From: Scalesia atractyloides
Taxonomy: Eukaryota > Streptophyta > Magnoliopsida > Asterales > Asteraceae
Direction of reading: 5' to 3'
DNA: 64,000 nt
Assembly: GCA_947069175.1 (NCBI GenBank)
Contig: CAMTDV010000002.1
Span: 9,527,054-9,591,053, forward strand
Part shown: one piece after another, positions 32,996 through 45,100 of the stretch
How the letters are laid out: the number at the start of each line of letters is the position of its first letter
Numbering within the stretch: the stretch's first letter is position 1
Notes under the pieces: model-generated
Seen by the model: the letters and a program-made list of their open reading frames with translations, nothing else
The model's database searches: none
What the model was told of the DNA's origin: nothing
Program-made: the position numbers and the translations under genes

Positions 32996-33857
32996 TGCAG
33001 GTATATCTTCGAGTTTCTTCTCCTTGTTTCCCTTCTTGACGACGTGAGTTAGGAATGCGACATAGTTCTTGCGGAGATATTTGAAGGCAGGACATCAATT
33101 TGAGTCCTTTCGAAGGGGTTTCTCCAAAGATTCGTAGGGTTTGACCATCTGCAAGAGGAATGCGAATGAACTTTTCGCGGCATACTACTTCAGCATGATG
33201 TTGGCTGAGCCAGTCCATACCGATTATAGTGTCGAAACTTCCCAACTTCATAGGAATGAGGTCAACTGGAAAATTGTGATCATTTAGAGTGAGGGTACAA
33301 TTTCGTATAATAGAGTTTAATGAGACCGGTTTTCCGTCAGCAACTTCCACCGTTATGGATTCCATGAGATTATCACGAGTTTGGTTGAGGATGGGTTCAA
33401 ATTCTAAGGACACAAAACTCTTATCTGCGCCAGTATCAAATAACATGGATGCATAACTACCATTGATGAGAAACGTACCGTTAACCACGTTGTTGTCAGC
33501 CCTAGCTTGATTGGCGTTGATGTTGAAAGCTCTTCCTCTAGCAGGTGGAGGAGCTTGGTTGGCTTGGTTCACCGGATTTGCTTGAGCTTGGGCATGAATG
33601 ATGTTCACCAAGCGTGGACAAGTGTTTCTAAAGTGGTTTGGGTCTCCACAGTTGTAACAAACTCGCATAGGTTGTATCATGGGGTAGTTGGGTTGGTAGT
33701 AGGATGGGCCGTATGTTGTGTAGATGATAGAAGTAAGGGTTGTTGGGCTTGACCCACTATTTGATGGTGGGTTTGGGTTGAGGGTTGATTGCGGTTCATT
33801 CGCTGGAGTGTGCGACAGGTTTGGATGGTGTGACCCGCACGGCCACAGCTGGTGCAA
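32996..33857 (-). pseudogene. Gypsy C protease and second zinc knuckle
   Basis: The frame that begins at 33,857 carries a knuckle (CYNCGDPNHFRNTC, CX2CX4HX4C) and then protease (LFDTGADKSFVS and SFDTIIGMDWLSQHHA). The frame shifts near 33,090 before the RT linker. The reading start at 33,857 is a consequence of an upstream frameshift in gag, not a true initiation site. Confidence 0.88.
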
Positions 33858-34837
33858 TGTTGGCAGGGATGTTCAGGAAGGTGATGGTATTGGCAACGGT
33901 TGCATTTTGGGTATGGGCCGGAGTATGGCTTTTTATGTGGTGCAGCTGAGGGGGCAATTTGGGTGATGGGTGCAGCAGTGATAGGGGGGTTTGTTTGTGT
34001 GATAGCAAAGTTCCTGTTGTTTCGCTTCCTCTTACCAGCAAACTTCGAAGAGGAGACAGAATGGTTTGAAGTTTGGGCCTCAATGGGGGCTTTTTTTTTT
34101 CTCCTCCTTGAATTTATCGTTTCGAATGCGATTCTCTGTAAGTTCGGTAGCTAGTTCCATTGGGACCTCAAGTGTTGCAGGTGAAGTGCTTAGAACCGAG
34201 TCTTGAATTTTCGAGGGGAGGCCTCGAATGTAGTGTTCAACCAAGCGGTATACGGGGGTGAACAAATTTGGGATCATCTGATTCAGCTCGAGAAATCTTT
34301 TGTTGTAGGAAGTATGAACTCCTTCCTTTTGTTTTAACGAGTGGAATTCATCTTCCAACTTCTTAATTTCGCTTCTTGGACAGAAGCGTCTTGTCATTAT
34401 TTCCCTTAGCTCTTCCCATGTTAAAGCCATAGCATCTTCGACTCCTCTCTTACCCTTTTCTGTATTCCACCAGGTAAGGGCTACCCCAAACAGCATTCCG
34501 GTTGCGTAACGTACCTTGCAATCCTCGGGACAATCGCAATTGAGTAAGGTGTTCTCCATTTCCTCAAACCAGTGGAGGAGAGCAGTGACGCCTTCGGTCC
34601 CTTCATATTTTGGGAGATCGCAAGACTTAAAGTGTTTGTAGGAGCACTTTTTGGAGGAGGGTTGTCGACGTTCTGGTCTTCTTGATTGGGAGGGTTGATG
34701 GGATTCGCGGTGAGAGCTTGTTGGACTTGAATTACAATGTCAGGAAGCACTGCGGCCATTTGTTTTGCAATTTTGGTGGCCAAGCGTTCATTGGATCTTC
34801 CTGACTTTCTACCTCCACGTAGCTGCCTAGCCGACAT
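33858..34837 (-). pseudogene. Gypsy C gag, in three frames
   Basis: True start at 34,837 (MSARQLRGGRKSGRSNERLA, matching gypsy A). The frame changes near 34,620-34,540 and again near 34,090. The core has ALTWWNTEKGKRGVEDAMA and TRRFCPRSEIKKLEDEF. The region 34,083-33,860 includes a remnant of the first knuckle. It would have formed the capsid. The upstream leader is 34,838-35,632. Confidence 0.85.
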
Positions 34838-35632
34838 CTACAGGAACATACATATGAAGATTGTGAGTTTAAGAAGTTGTTAGGTGTCATGTGTCGTTAA
34901 AAGAATAAAAATAACATAATCATCAATAATGCAACTACATCCATAGGATGTATTGGGTTTGCTCATGTTTGGGCCTCCAATGTCCCCCATACCATCGCCT
35001 GTATAGTCATGTGGGCCCCCATGACTATTGGCTTAGTAGGATTCACATTGGTGTTGGCGGTTTAACACTCGCATCACCCGAATGAAAACCATGAAATATG
35101 ATTGCGAGATGTATGGTAGGAGGGTGTCCAGGTATAGACACAATGTCAACTCAAAGTGGGGTTAGTTCACACGACGTTTGGTATAGCATGTTTTGGCCTA
35201 ATAGGTCTTTCGTACTCTCATCGTTAGTCCCCAGGTAGGCAAACTGGTCCTTTATTTTGGATTTATACGAATGCCAAGCCTAGACAGACTGTTTCGACTA
35301 CCGGTACTCGTACCCTTCCAGTTACTACATGCCCGTCATGGGAACTCACTTTGATGTGATTTGAAAATACAAAAATCGTTGCAAAAATCATAGGAATTGT
35401 GAGGTGTGTGCTCTCATGGATATGATATGTTATGAGGAAATGATCCATGATGAGCATTGTATAATAATATGTACTTATGAACATGCTTGCATAACATTGA
35501 ATGTAACAATAAACATAAAGCATATAAACATCATGAATTTTGTATGTAACACATAAACAATTTTAAAATTCTAATCAACTGTAGTATAGGCTCTAAGGGT
35601 CTAATAACCTATCCTATATCCCTATAGTCATG
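34838..35632 (-). other. Gypsy C untranslated leader
   Basis: No coding frame. It shares with A and D the conserved block around GTACTCTCATCGTTAGTCCC (near 35,211-35,230) and CCCTTCCAGTTACTACATGC (about 35,312). Confidence 0.6.
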
Positions 35633-35644
35633 GCTCTGATACCA
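35633..35644 (-). other. Primer binding site of gypsy C
   Basis: Minus strand TGGTATCAGAGC, three bases from the 5' LTR. Confidence 0.95.
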
Positions 35645-35647
35645 ATC

Positions 35648-38236
35648 TGTCACACCCCGACCCTCAGCGGAATAAGAGTCGGGGCATAATTGGGTTATCA
35701 CCAAAGCTCATGATGTTTACTAAAATGTTTCATATTTATTAAATTCAAATTACAACTTAAATGTTCAAATCAAATTCATACAATTACAAGGAAAATGAAA
35801 CTAAGTAAAACAATCCAAAGCTTAAACTGATTTATTCTTCTAGGCCCTCTTATATGTTTCTTGCCTCAACTGGATCACCTGTATCATGTGTAAAACGGGG
35901 GAAATTTTGGGTCAACAAGTGAACCTTGTTTAAAAAACATTGTTATTGATTTCTTGTTGTATTTAATATTGAAAAGTTGTGCAATATTCATATGTGAGCA
36001 AACATATATAAACAAACAATCACAAACCACCATGAATGAGTATATGACATGAATGATAATGTATTGTAAGATCAAGGCTCAATCAAACAGAGCCGATCGT
36101 ATGAAATGTATGATGATGTATGTGAGATCAAAGCTCAATCAAACGGAGCCGATCGAATGAGGCACCTGTACTCAACCCGTCTCCCACGGGGAGCTGATGG
36201 GCCTAATGAAATGCATGTACTGAAAATGATAACTTTAATCTAAACATAATCCACACAACAATTGATACATATTGAATACACATTTGATCACGGATATGAT
36301 GGATGCACAAGTGTTTAAATATAATAAATAATTAAGCAACACATGATACACCCCAAAAATGTGATTAAAACGGGGAATTGGTAGAGATTCACTCACATTG
36401 GGTGCGTTCTTTTGATGATGTTGGATGCTCACGAGTTTTGGGATTTGATCGACGAGGAAAAACTAACCTAAAATAATAACGAAATGGTTCGGTAAATAAT
36501 TAGATTTTATTTGAGACTAATACTTTTAATTAACAATTTTAATAGGATTTTTAGATTTATTTTTGTGAGTTTAAGGTCATTTTCTAACTTTAAAAATATT
36601 ATTTTTAAGTATTTTTAATTAATTTTTAAATTAAATAAATAAATAAAAAAATAAAAATTTTGACTTTTGTTGACCGTTGACCAGCCGTTGACCGTTGACC
36701 GGTCGGACTGTGGTTGAGTGTGCACTGAGTGAGGTTCGAACCCGAGACCTCTCGTACGCGTGCACGTAGCTCTAGCAACTGAGCTACGTGTCTAACCCGA
36801 AATATTTCTGATTTTAATTATACTTATATACGATTTAGATTATTTAGAATTCTATTTAATTTAAAAAGGTTTTTAAATCATTAAACCGTGTGAGAGCCAC
36901 CCGCGTCCATAGCCTTGTATTGCACACAACCCGACCAACTGGGCTGTGTGACTAACCCGAATGATATGCGATTTTAATTACATTTATATACTATCTGCGT
37001 CTTAATATATATCAGTATTAAAAATGGTTGGAAATTTGTAAGAACCGGGCAGCGTGTTAGGACTCGAACTCGGGACCATGATATTAAATTTGCACACAGT
37101 CCACCACTGGACTGTGTGTCTAACCCGGTATAATATTCAGTTTTAGTTAAACTTATACACATATCGCCTTCGTCTTCTTCATTTATAAAGAACAGAACCA
37201 GATGCCCGACTGTTTTTGTTTGATTCGATTATCGAAACTTATAATTGGTTGGAAAGTATTAGATAATGAGATTAAAGAACAGAATTGTACCAAACAGGAT
37301 GTTTTTCTCAGAACTCCGGCAAGGGTCGTCGGCTCTGATTTTTGAATTCCGTCTGAGCGGATCAATTAACAGTTTTGATCAATGAGTTGTGAAATTAAGT
37401 GACTAAACAAGAGATATCAGGGGGTTTAGATGATTGTACCGATTTACAGTGTGATTTCGGAATTTCCAGAGATTTTCCGGCGAGTGTAGAATTTCCGGCA
37501 ACGTCTTCTGGAACCGATTCTGGTTGAAGGATTGAAGTTAGTATATGTCTAACAATGGATTGAAAGCGAAGGAGTCGAGAAATTTACCGATTTGGTGTAA
37601 GTCTCGGTTTTACGGTGAAAGTCCGGCGAGTGCAGAATTTCTCCGGCGAGTGCTAAGACTTCGATAAATTGTGCGATTTTGAGCGAAAAGGTTACCAGAG
37701 ACTTGGGTGTGTATTTATAGGGAAGAAACAGAATGAATCGAATCCGAATTCGTTCTTGATTCGTGGTAAAAACTTTTCCAGCGGTTATGACTGGGATTGC
37801 GGGATTAGACATCGGTTATAACCGATGTCGAAGTTAATACACGCGTTCAGTCAAAGGAAACGGTCGAAGTCTCGCGAAATCGTCGGTAATTCCGTCGACT
37901 GCGGATTGGGCGCGCTGATTACTGAATTTGATTTCGAGTTTTATTATAAATATTATTTGTTTTAATAGTTATCACAGACGAGTCAAGTGGCGGAGTGGTG
38001 AGTTGTTTGTTTGTTTGATCCGGCTGACCCGGGTTCGAAACCCGGCAGCTTGATTTTATTTTTTTAGCACTTGTTTTTACCATTTAATGATTATAGTTTT
38101 TAAATTCTAAAATGTTTATTAATGATGTATTGTTTAAAATTAAAATGAACCATTTATACGCAACAAAAATTATAACTGACTATTCGATTAATAAACGAAG
38201 CGGGTTTTGAAAACCCGTTTTTCGACGGATGTTACA
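35648..38236 (-). repeat. Gypsy C 5' LTR, 2,589 bp
   Basis: Pairs with 27,512-30,125. It carries the same promoter (37,711-37,720), the antisense tRNA-like module (37,982-38,052) and three sense modules (36,717-36,798, about 36,888-36,958, 37,047-37,126). The middle module has lost about 9 bp of its T-arm side. Confidence 0.94.
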
Positions 38237-38239
38237 CTC

Positions 38240-38320
38240 GGTTGACTCATTGACCGGGTTTGCCCAGGTTTGACTCATGTTGACTGGGTTTGACCCGTTG
38301 ACCGCGTTGACTTTTGTTGA
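38240..38320 (-). promoter_or_regulatory. TTGAC (W-box-like) cluster in element B LTR
   Basis: Seven TTGAC pentamers in about 80 bp. The other LTR has nine at 44,711-44,800. W-box function is inferred from the motif only. Confidence 0.5.
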
Positions 38321-39158
38321 AACGAGACCTGTATCAAAACTGAAACAAAGGTGATCCAAATAAAAACAAATGTTTGAATCGAACCCAAACCGAAACCTGA
38401 TCCAAGATCTGAACCGGACTGATCTGTGTCGACCCGAGTGAACCGAACCCGAGCCGCAGTTGAGCTGAACATCATTAACTGGCCTAACTTAAAACCGAGA
38501 CTGATTCGACTCGAACCTGAGCCGATCTTAAACAGAACCGACTTGAACTGAAATACCCGAACCGCCATCTAAACTGGACCGGGTTTGAACCGTGTTGAAC
38601 CGGAGACCCAAAACACCGCCGCTACTGCCGCTGCCGGTCATTACCAACCCGACCCGACCCAGATCCGACCGGAAAAGGATAAAAACAATCCATCGAATCG
38701 CCGCCGCCGATCATCGACGGTTAGAGGCGTTCTCCGCCTTGAGACACGGCGGCTGCCCTGCCTTCGATTTCCACACCACCGCTACCGTTAACACACCCCT
38801 ACTTCACCACTAAGCCGCTGATTAGCGGGGTTACCGGACGTCGGTGCGACGGCTCCGCCGACCGCCCTTCCGTCGACACTCCCTCTCTCATCGATCTCTC
38901 TCTACCACTGCTCTCTCTCTCTCTCTATCTGTCAAGTCCTCGCGTGAGTGTGTATATGGCTTTAGCAGATTGCGGGTGAGTGTGGGTGCGAGAATAGGTG
39001 CGTGGGTGTGAGTGCGTGGCTGCCGGAGAACGTCGTGACCGGCACCGGCTTGTGCCTTCGCTGGAGTCCGGCTACCAGTTTGGGAGGGAGAGGAGCAGAG
39101 TTTTCACATTGGGGGCTAGGGTTTCTTACAAACAAATGAGGGGTAGATGAGTTAGCTT

Positions 39159-39170
39159 GTTTATATACTT
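39159..39170 (-). promoter_or_regulatory. TATA box of element B LTR
   Basis: Minus strand AAGTATATAAAC about 660 bp from the LTR start in element sense. The corresponding part of the 5' LTR (near 45,530) is deleted. Confidence 0.6.
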
Positions 39171-39828
39171 AGGGTTTGTTAGTGGGTCGGGCCCAAAGCC
39201 CATTAACGCGTGTGTAAGCCCAACACTATCCACGGCCCATTTTGAAACCGAGCGTTGTGTTATGTCGTAATGTGTTTAATTCGAATAAAAAAACGTAAAT
39301 GTTGTCGTTAGTCGAACGGTTGACGCGATTGTTCGTCGGTTGCATTAAAATTGAGTAGAATTCGCTACGGTTTTCGTTTTTATCCGTTTTTCGATCCGGT
39401 TTCGACCGTGAATATTAAAATTTGAAAACGAAGCCAAATATTTCGTAACATATTAATATTTAGACGTATCTCTAGTCCGCGGTTTCTGTTTCGTTATCGG
39501 TGCGTTCCGGTTTACCGCGTAACTTCCGCGTTGTGCTTTGCGACGTTCAACGATCCAAATTTATCGCATAATCGTAACTGTATGATAAATACAAGTATAA
39601 AATTCATGTTTTTAGATGTTATCAGTATTTATTCGGCATCAGTTCACTTATCGTTCAAATTCGCGTTAAAGTTCTCGATTCTCGTCAAATCGCATAACGT
39701 GAAGCAAGTAGACGTTCCTAGGTTTTCCAAAGGCCTGATCGAGTTAATTTACATCTAATTACGCTAATTATGACAGTATCATTGTTCGTTAAGTGCTTAA
39801 TTACAACCGGAAACTGCCGGCTGTCACA

Positions 39829-39868
39829 TTCTCCCCTTGTTATAAAAATTTCGTCCTCGAAATTTAAG
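39829..39868 (-). other. Polypurine tract region of element B
   Basis: On the minus strand AACAAGGGGAGAA touches the LTR, preceded by AATTTCGAGGACGAAATTTT, a typical gypsy sequence before the 3' LTR. Confidence 0.8.
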
Positions 39869-42178
39869 TATATGTTATCTCCTTAGATTTTTGTCATGCG
39901 TAGATAGGTATTAAAAATACCCAGGTAAATAATCGTGTAATCGCATCGAGACTTGTCTGAATTATGTGAATATAATGATTTACTACAACAACGTGAACCC
40001 ACTAGTTCAAATGAATATGTTTTCAGAATCGATGCCAAGTGAATGAAACGTAATGACATAATCACCAATGTGACTAAGTTTACATGGGTCATACAAATGA
40101 GAATCTCGACAATTAGATTTCCAAGACGTTCAAAATCTGAAAATGAATTTCATAAACAACAGAAATTTCTACCAACGGAAACTAGCGTTGGTTGTTGGAT
40201 CGGTGAGACTTAGAATCAACAAGCTTAACTGAATTTAGAACATGAAGGTGATTTGTTAACTTTTTGAACCATAAGTTAACACTATTGAATTGCTAGGATA
40301 CATCGAATTACAACTGAAGTTAGTGTATCATTGTCTTAATACATAGTTGCATTAAGACCACTTTCAATGCTTAGCCCAAGTTACAAGTTTATACAGACGC
40401 CACAAGGCGTCATAGCCATCGAAATAATTCATTAATAACGGTGACCGAATAAATTCGCCGTGTTTACAATTAAATGAAAGATTCAATCAAGCAAGTCTGA
40501 ATATTTGTTCCAAATAAATCTCATAGGATTTTCAACTGAAAATGAAAGAACAAATGAATATCATTTTTCGGTCAATAGTAGAAGAACAATAAATATCCCA
40601 AAATTTTCTACCTGACAATGAAAGAACCGTTACGAGGTACACTGAAATAGACCATAAAGTTGTGTACCGTCTTCTTAATACACGATTGTATTAAGAATGT
40701 TTTAGGAAAACGATCCAACAAGGGGATTTAAAAATGAATAAATAATTAAGTAATTAAATCCGTATATGTGTCGTGAAAGTGAGATTAGCACAAGCTTCAA
40801 CTAGTGTAAACGCCACCACAAGGTGTCATAACCAATAAGTGACTTAACAAGGGTGCAGACTGAACCAGTCTACTACGGTTCGAAACAAATGAATTGCTTG
40901 TCGATATTACTTTGAATATGATGGCTTCAATCCGTCATATGAAATCCTTGAATTGAATTTCTTGAACTTGGTTTGACACAATCCAACAATAAATATGATT
41001 CGACAAAGAAGCTTTGATATGTTCACTACAAAAACCCCATGTATGCAACTTAGAAAGAAAATGAAATTTCAAGAATTCGTTGACTCGATATCAAGGAGTC
41101 AATACTCACAATAATGCAGGTCATCTAGATCACAAAGCAAAAATTTGAGTATAGCGAACCAATCTTTGAATTATTGATGAAATGACCATTCTAGTGAATA
41201 ACCTGATGGGCTCCACGTATCAAGTTAACCACATGCGTAACAAACAAAGCATGCGTATCATGTAAATCTATCAAGAAATGATGCAATATGCGTTCGCTAA
41301 TTAAGAAAGAATTTTCTATGTCATAATGACCGTTATGGGGAGTAGAGGTGTGCAAACCTACTCAGTATATGCCAAGTTGAAATTTCAACAAAAGGAATTC
41401 GAGGACTTTACCTGGTATTTCCTGGGATGACTTATTGTTTCGTGACATTACCACCTAATGTCGAATATGGTGTAACCGTCATTAATAAAGAATGGGGAAT
41501 GCGAGGACGTGTGACTTCTTCTGCAGCGCCAATTGTTGCGATTACCATTGTAATAAGTATCATCTATTATGTAATCTCGTTTGGACGTACCTCAGCATAG
41601 TTCGTGTCGCTTTTAGGACCACATGACAAATTGTCGTATTCTGGGTGGTAGTTCTCCCGCTGACGGGTTTAGCATCGTTGTCGTAATGTCGTGCTTCTTC
41701 AAGGTCGCGCCTCGAAAGTCGTATGTTATGTACTTCAACATCCGTTGTCGTATTGGTTAACTTTCACGTATATTTACGCACTAGAGTTTCGTTTTACGTA
41801 GGCTACCTTCCCGGTAAATAAAATAACAGCGACAGTATATGTAATGTCGTTTGCCCGAGTTATTAGTCGCAGTTCCTACGTAATGAACTTTAATGGATAT
41901 TGTCATGAGTTTTTCAAAGGTCTTAAATGCATGTTGCCACAACTCTCAAAGTTTCGCTTACTTAATGAAACTGTTTCGTGTACCGTGTATCAGACACAAC
42001 ACTGGTGAATGTTTAAAATCAGAATGTTGACTCATTGTTTTCAGCCACGGTTGGAACCCATATTCGAGTACTAGGCGTTCTGTTATATATATTCAAGTCT
42101 TAATGTTCTAATGTCCCCAAGGAACGTGAGGTTAAAGCCTAGGTATCCCCACATAAACCTAATTTGCTGAAACCTATA
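39869..42178 (-). other. Element B non-coding internal region
   Basis: About 2.3 kb without gag or pol motifs; the longest frames are short and featureless. An old internal duplication is visible (phrases around CACAAGGCGTCATAGCC near 40,399 and CACAAGGTGTCATAACC near 40,814, each near a TTAATAC palindrome-like stretch). Presumably it carries only packaging and replication signals. Confidence 0.7.
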
Positions 42179-42190
42179 GCTCTGATACCA
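42179..42190 (-). other. Primer binding site of element B
   Basis: Minus strand TGGTATCAGAGC, three bases from the 5' LTR. Confidence 0.93.
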
Positions 42191-42193
42191 ATC

Positions 42194-45100
42194 AGTCACA
42201 CCCCCATGTAATCCCATCGCATCAGAGCGGGGCGTGATCTGACTGGTATCTTCATTGCACAACGGAAGTGATTTGAAAGAGCTAAGAGTTCTAAAAAGGT
42301 GAACACCCGCTAAGTACTCGAATCCCCATGGGTTCTCCTATTCCAACCGTGCCATAGTTTGAAAATATAACCTGAGAAAGAAACATGCGAAAAATCAACA
42401 TAATATTGGCGAGTTCATAGTTTGTTCGAAAAGATTTAAAATAAATCTTTTTGGTAACCAGTTAAAATGTTGTTGAGAAAACGTAATAAAACCATTTTTC
42501 TCGACATGTCCACTGAAAACCTTGTTTTTGTAATAACTGAATAACCATCGATGTCCGAGTATGACAAAGACAACATGCCCGGATGAGCCTATAACCCACC
42601 CTAAGCTAGTAAGTGCCTCGCCAAACCGTTCACTCAAGACGGTAGACTAGCAGGCGGTTATAGTTTCCGATATGTGGCAAGGACTTCACTGTACAGTTTT
42701 AAGCGACCATACAACCCTTATTGTTGAGTAGAGGACAATCTAGTCCTTGTGTCTTCGTGCCTCACACAAGTATAGGTGGGTCTAACCCACTCAAGTCTTT
42801 GTGCCTCGCACAAATGAGAATGGGCCTAGCCCATTTGAGTCTGTAAGCAAGACTAACCAGTCCCCTTATTTGTATGCAGGACAAACTAGTCCCGTTGTAA
42901 CTAGGACCTTCCCGTCACTAGTTATGAAACTCATGCACATTTTGAAAATACGCGAGTGTTTTGTAAAACCGGTATGTTTAACATAAACTTTTCGTAAACC
43001 ATTTGAGTTTATTGAAATTCATTTGAAACATGGTTTAGAAATAACCTTTTGTAAACCATTTGAGTTTGTTGGAGATCATTCGTATTATGGTTTAGAAACG
43101 TATAATTTTCGTTCATCGAAATCTTGTGTACTTTTGCAAAACTTGCATGTCTTTCCACCCCGAAAACATTTGTAAAAATGTAAAACAGTAGAAAGTGGGG
43201 GTTATGAACTCACCTAGATATCCAGTGCAAAGCTAGCTTAATATGATTCTGTAATGTCGTTCCAAAATGTAACTCGCTATCATGCAATCTATAGCATTCC
43301 TATCAAGGAATAACCTATAAGTTTCTAATAAGATGATGTAGTTAAACTACGTGTCACCGAGCTCTACCGAATCGCTAACCAAACGATTCGACGGTAAGTT
43401 GTTAACGCAATGGAAAAGAATGTATTATACTTGTTAAGTTTCATTTAATGTCGGTGATAATACTAAGTTTGGATACACTTAGTTTCTTAGAGGTTTAGCG
43501 TAACTATATGTTTATATACAAATAAAAAAATATATCAGGGTATCGTATTAGTCGTCTTGATTGGTCGTGCGTGTACGTAGACAAATGTTGGTATAAAAAT
43601 ATCACACGTTGTAGATTCGTAGGATGTGCTCGTATGATTCCCAAGTGTTCGTCGCGTAGTCGTAATAATCTTACGTCCGTTTATAGTTAATAAAATAATT
43701 ATATAGTTGTACGCTCGTTTTAATCTGCCTTCATTTGTTCGTTACCAAAATAACTCGGATAATATCATTTGCCAAGATCGTACAGTAACGCGCCGTATTC
43801 TATTTAGACGTTCGAAATAAATATAAATCGTTATACTTATTTTGTATAACGTCCGTATTCTAGACGTTTTAAACTAATATACATAATTATACTTATTTTA
43901 TATAATTGCCGAATACTATGCATTTGGAGTAAATAAAGCTTCGAATTCAAGGCGATTAAAGTAGATATAAGCAATTATATCATTTTATAAAGTATACGAA
44001 TTTACAACGTTTGAAACAATTTATTTCTTTTATTTTATAGAAGTATTAAAATCCCGACGTTTGAATATAATTAATTATATTCATTTTATATGATTTTCGA
44101 ATGCTCACCATTTGAAATACAATTTCCGAATTTCGTCGTCTGAAACAAATATAACTAATTGTATTTATTTTACAAAAATCCTCGAGCTTGGTAAACTTGT
44201 AAACCTCTTTCGTTGAAATGTCGTAAGCTTGTTTTGCGGATTATAAAGGGTCGTCGAACGTAAATATAGATTTAGATATATTTTATAAAAATACTTTGAA
44301 TTCCGATAGGTTTTGTTTTGAGAATATAACACGTTTCGTATTACCGATTTTTACAAAAATCGGGCAGAGTTTCCTCTGTTTTCGGACGATCCTGACAACA
44401 CAAGTTGTCAATTTATTTATCAAAACACAACCTGCAATGTACACAATCAAACAATATATATAATTTTTCTTCGTTCTCAAATATTAAGTTTTCGCCAATT
44501 AATATTTCTTATTTATATATTTACCTAACGCCGGTTCGATTTTAATTAATAATTATTCGAAGATAGCGTACGTCGACTTAATTGTAATTTTTAACTCTTT
44601 GATATGTTATTGTTAACCGGTCGGTTTTGAGCTCGGTTTCGCGATAAGCATATTAATAATAATTAAAACTAATATAATTAAATTTCGCGTCGTAATTAAT
44701 TTTTACCGAGTCTCGGGTTGACTCATTGACCGGGTTTGACCAGGTTTGACTCGTGTTGACTGGGTTTGACCCATTGACCGCGTTGACTTTTGTTGACCGA
44801 ACCGAACCTGAAACGAGACATGTATCAAAACTGAAACAAAGGTGATCCAAATAAAAACAAATGTTTGAATCGAACCCAAACCTAAACCTGAACCGAGATC
44901 TGAACCGGACTGAACTGTGACCCGAGTGAACCGAACCCGGGCCGCAGTTGAACTGAACATCATTAACTGGCTTGACTTGAAACCGAGACTGATTCGACTC
45001 GAACCTAAGCCGATCTTAAACTGAACCGACTTGTACTGAAATACCCGAACCGCCATTTGAACTGGACCGGGTTTGAACCGTGTTGAACCGGAGACCCAAA

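Larger units (their letters stand above)
27512..38236 (-). mobile_element. Ty3/gypsy retrotransposon C, nested in element B
   Basis: A 10,725-bp element with LTRs 27,512-30,125 and 35,648-38,236, polypurine tract at 30,126 and primer binding site at 35,633-35,644. Perfect 5-bp target duplication CTCGG (27,507-27,511 and 38,237-38,241). Gag, protease, RT, RNase H and integrase are all present in gypsy order, but in at least six frames, so the copy is not autonomous now. LTRs are very similar by eye, with one notable deletion near 36,890. It is younger than B, into which it inserted. Confidence 0.95.
38237..39828 (-). repeat. Element B 3' LTR, part 2 (right of nested C)
   Basis: Starts with the CTCGG target duplication and continues the B LTR; the partner is about 44,711-46,165. 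It contains a TTGAC cluster (38,240-38,320), a GC-rich block, a (TC)n run near 38,911-38,935 and an apparent promoter with AAGTATATAAAC (minus strand, 39,159-39,170). Ends CTGTCACA. Confidence 0.9.

Noticed and set aside
38585..38813. GC-rich short proteins in the element B LTR (also 45,073-45,583)
   Set aside because: Arginine- and proline-rich frames in several registers of a GC-rich LTR segment. They change between the two LTRs and show no domain.
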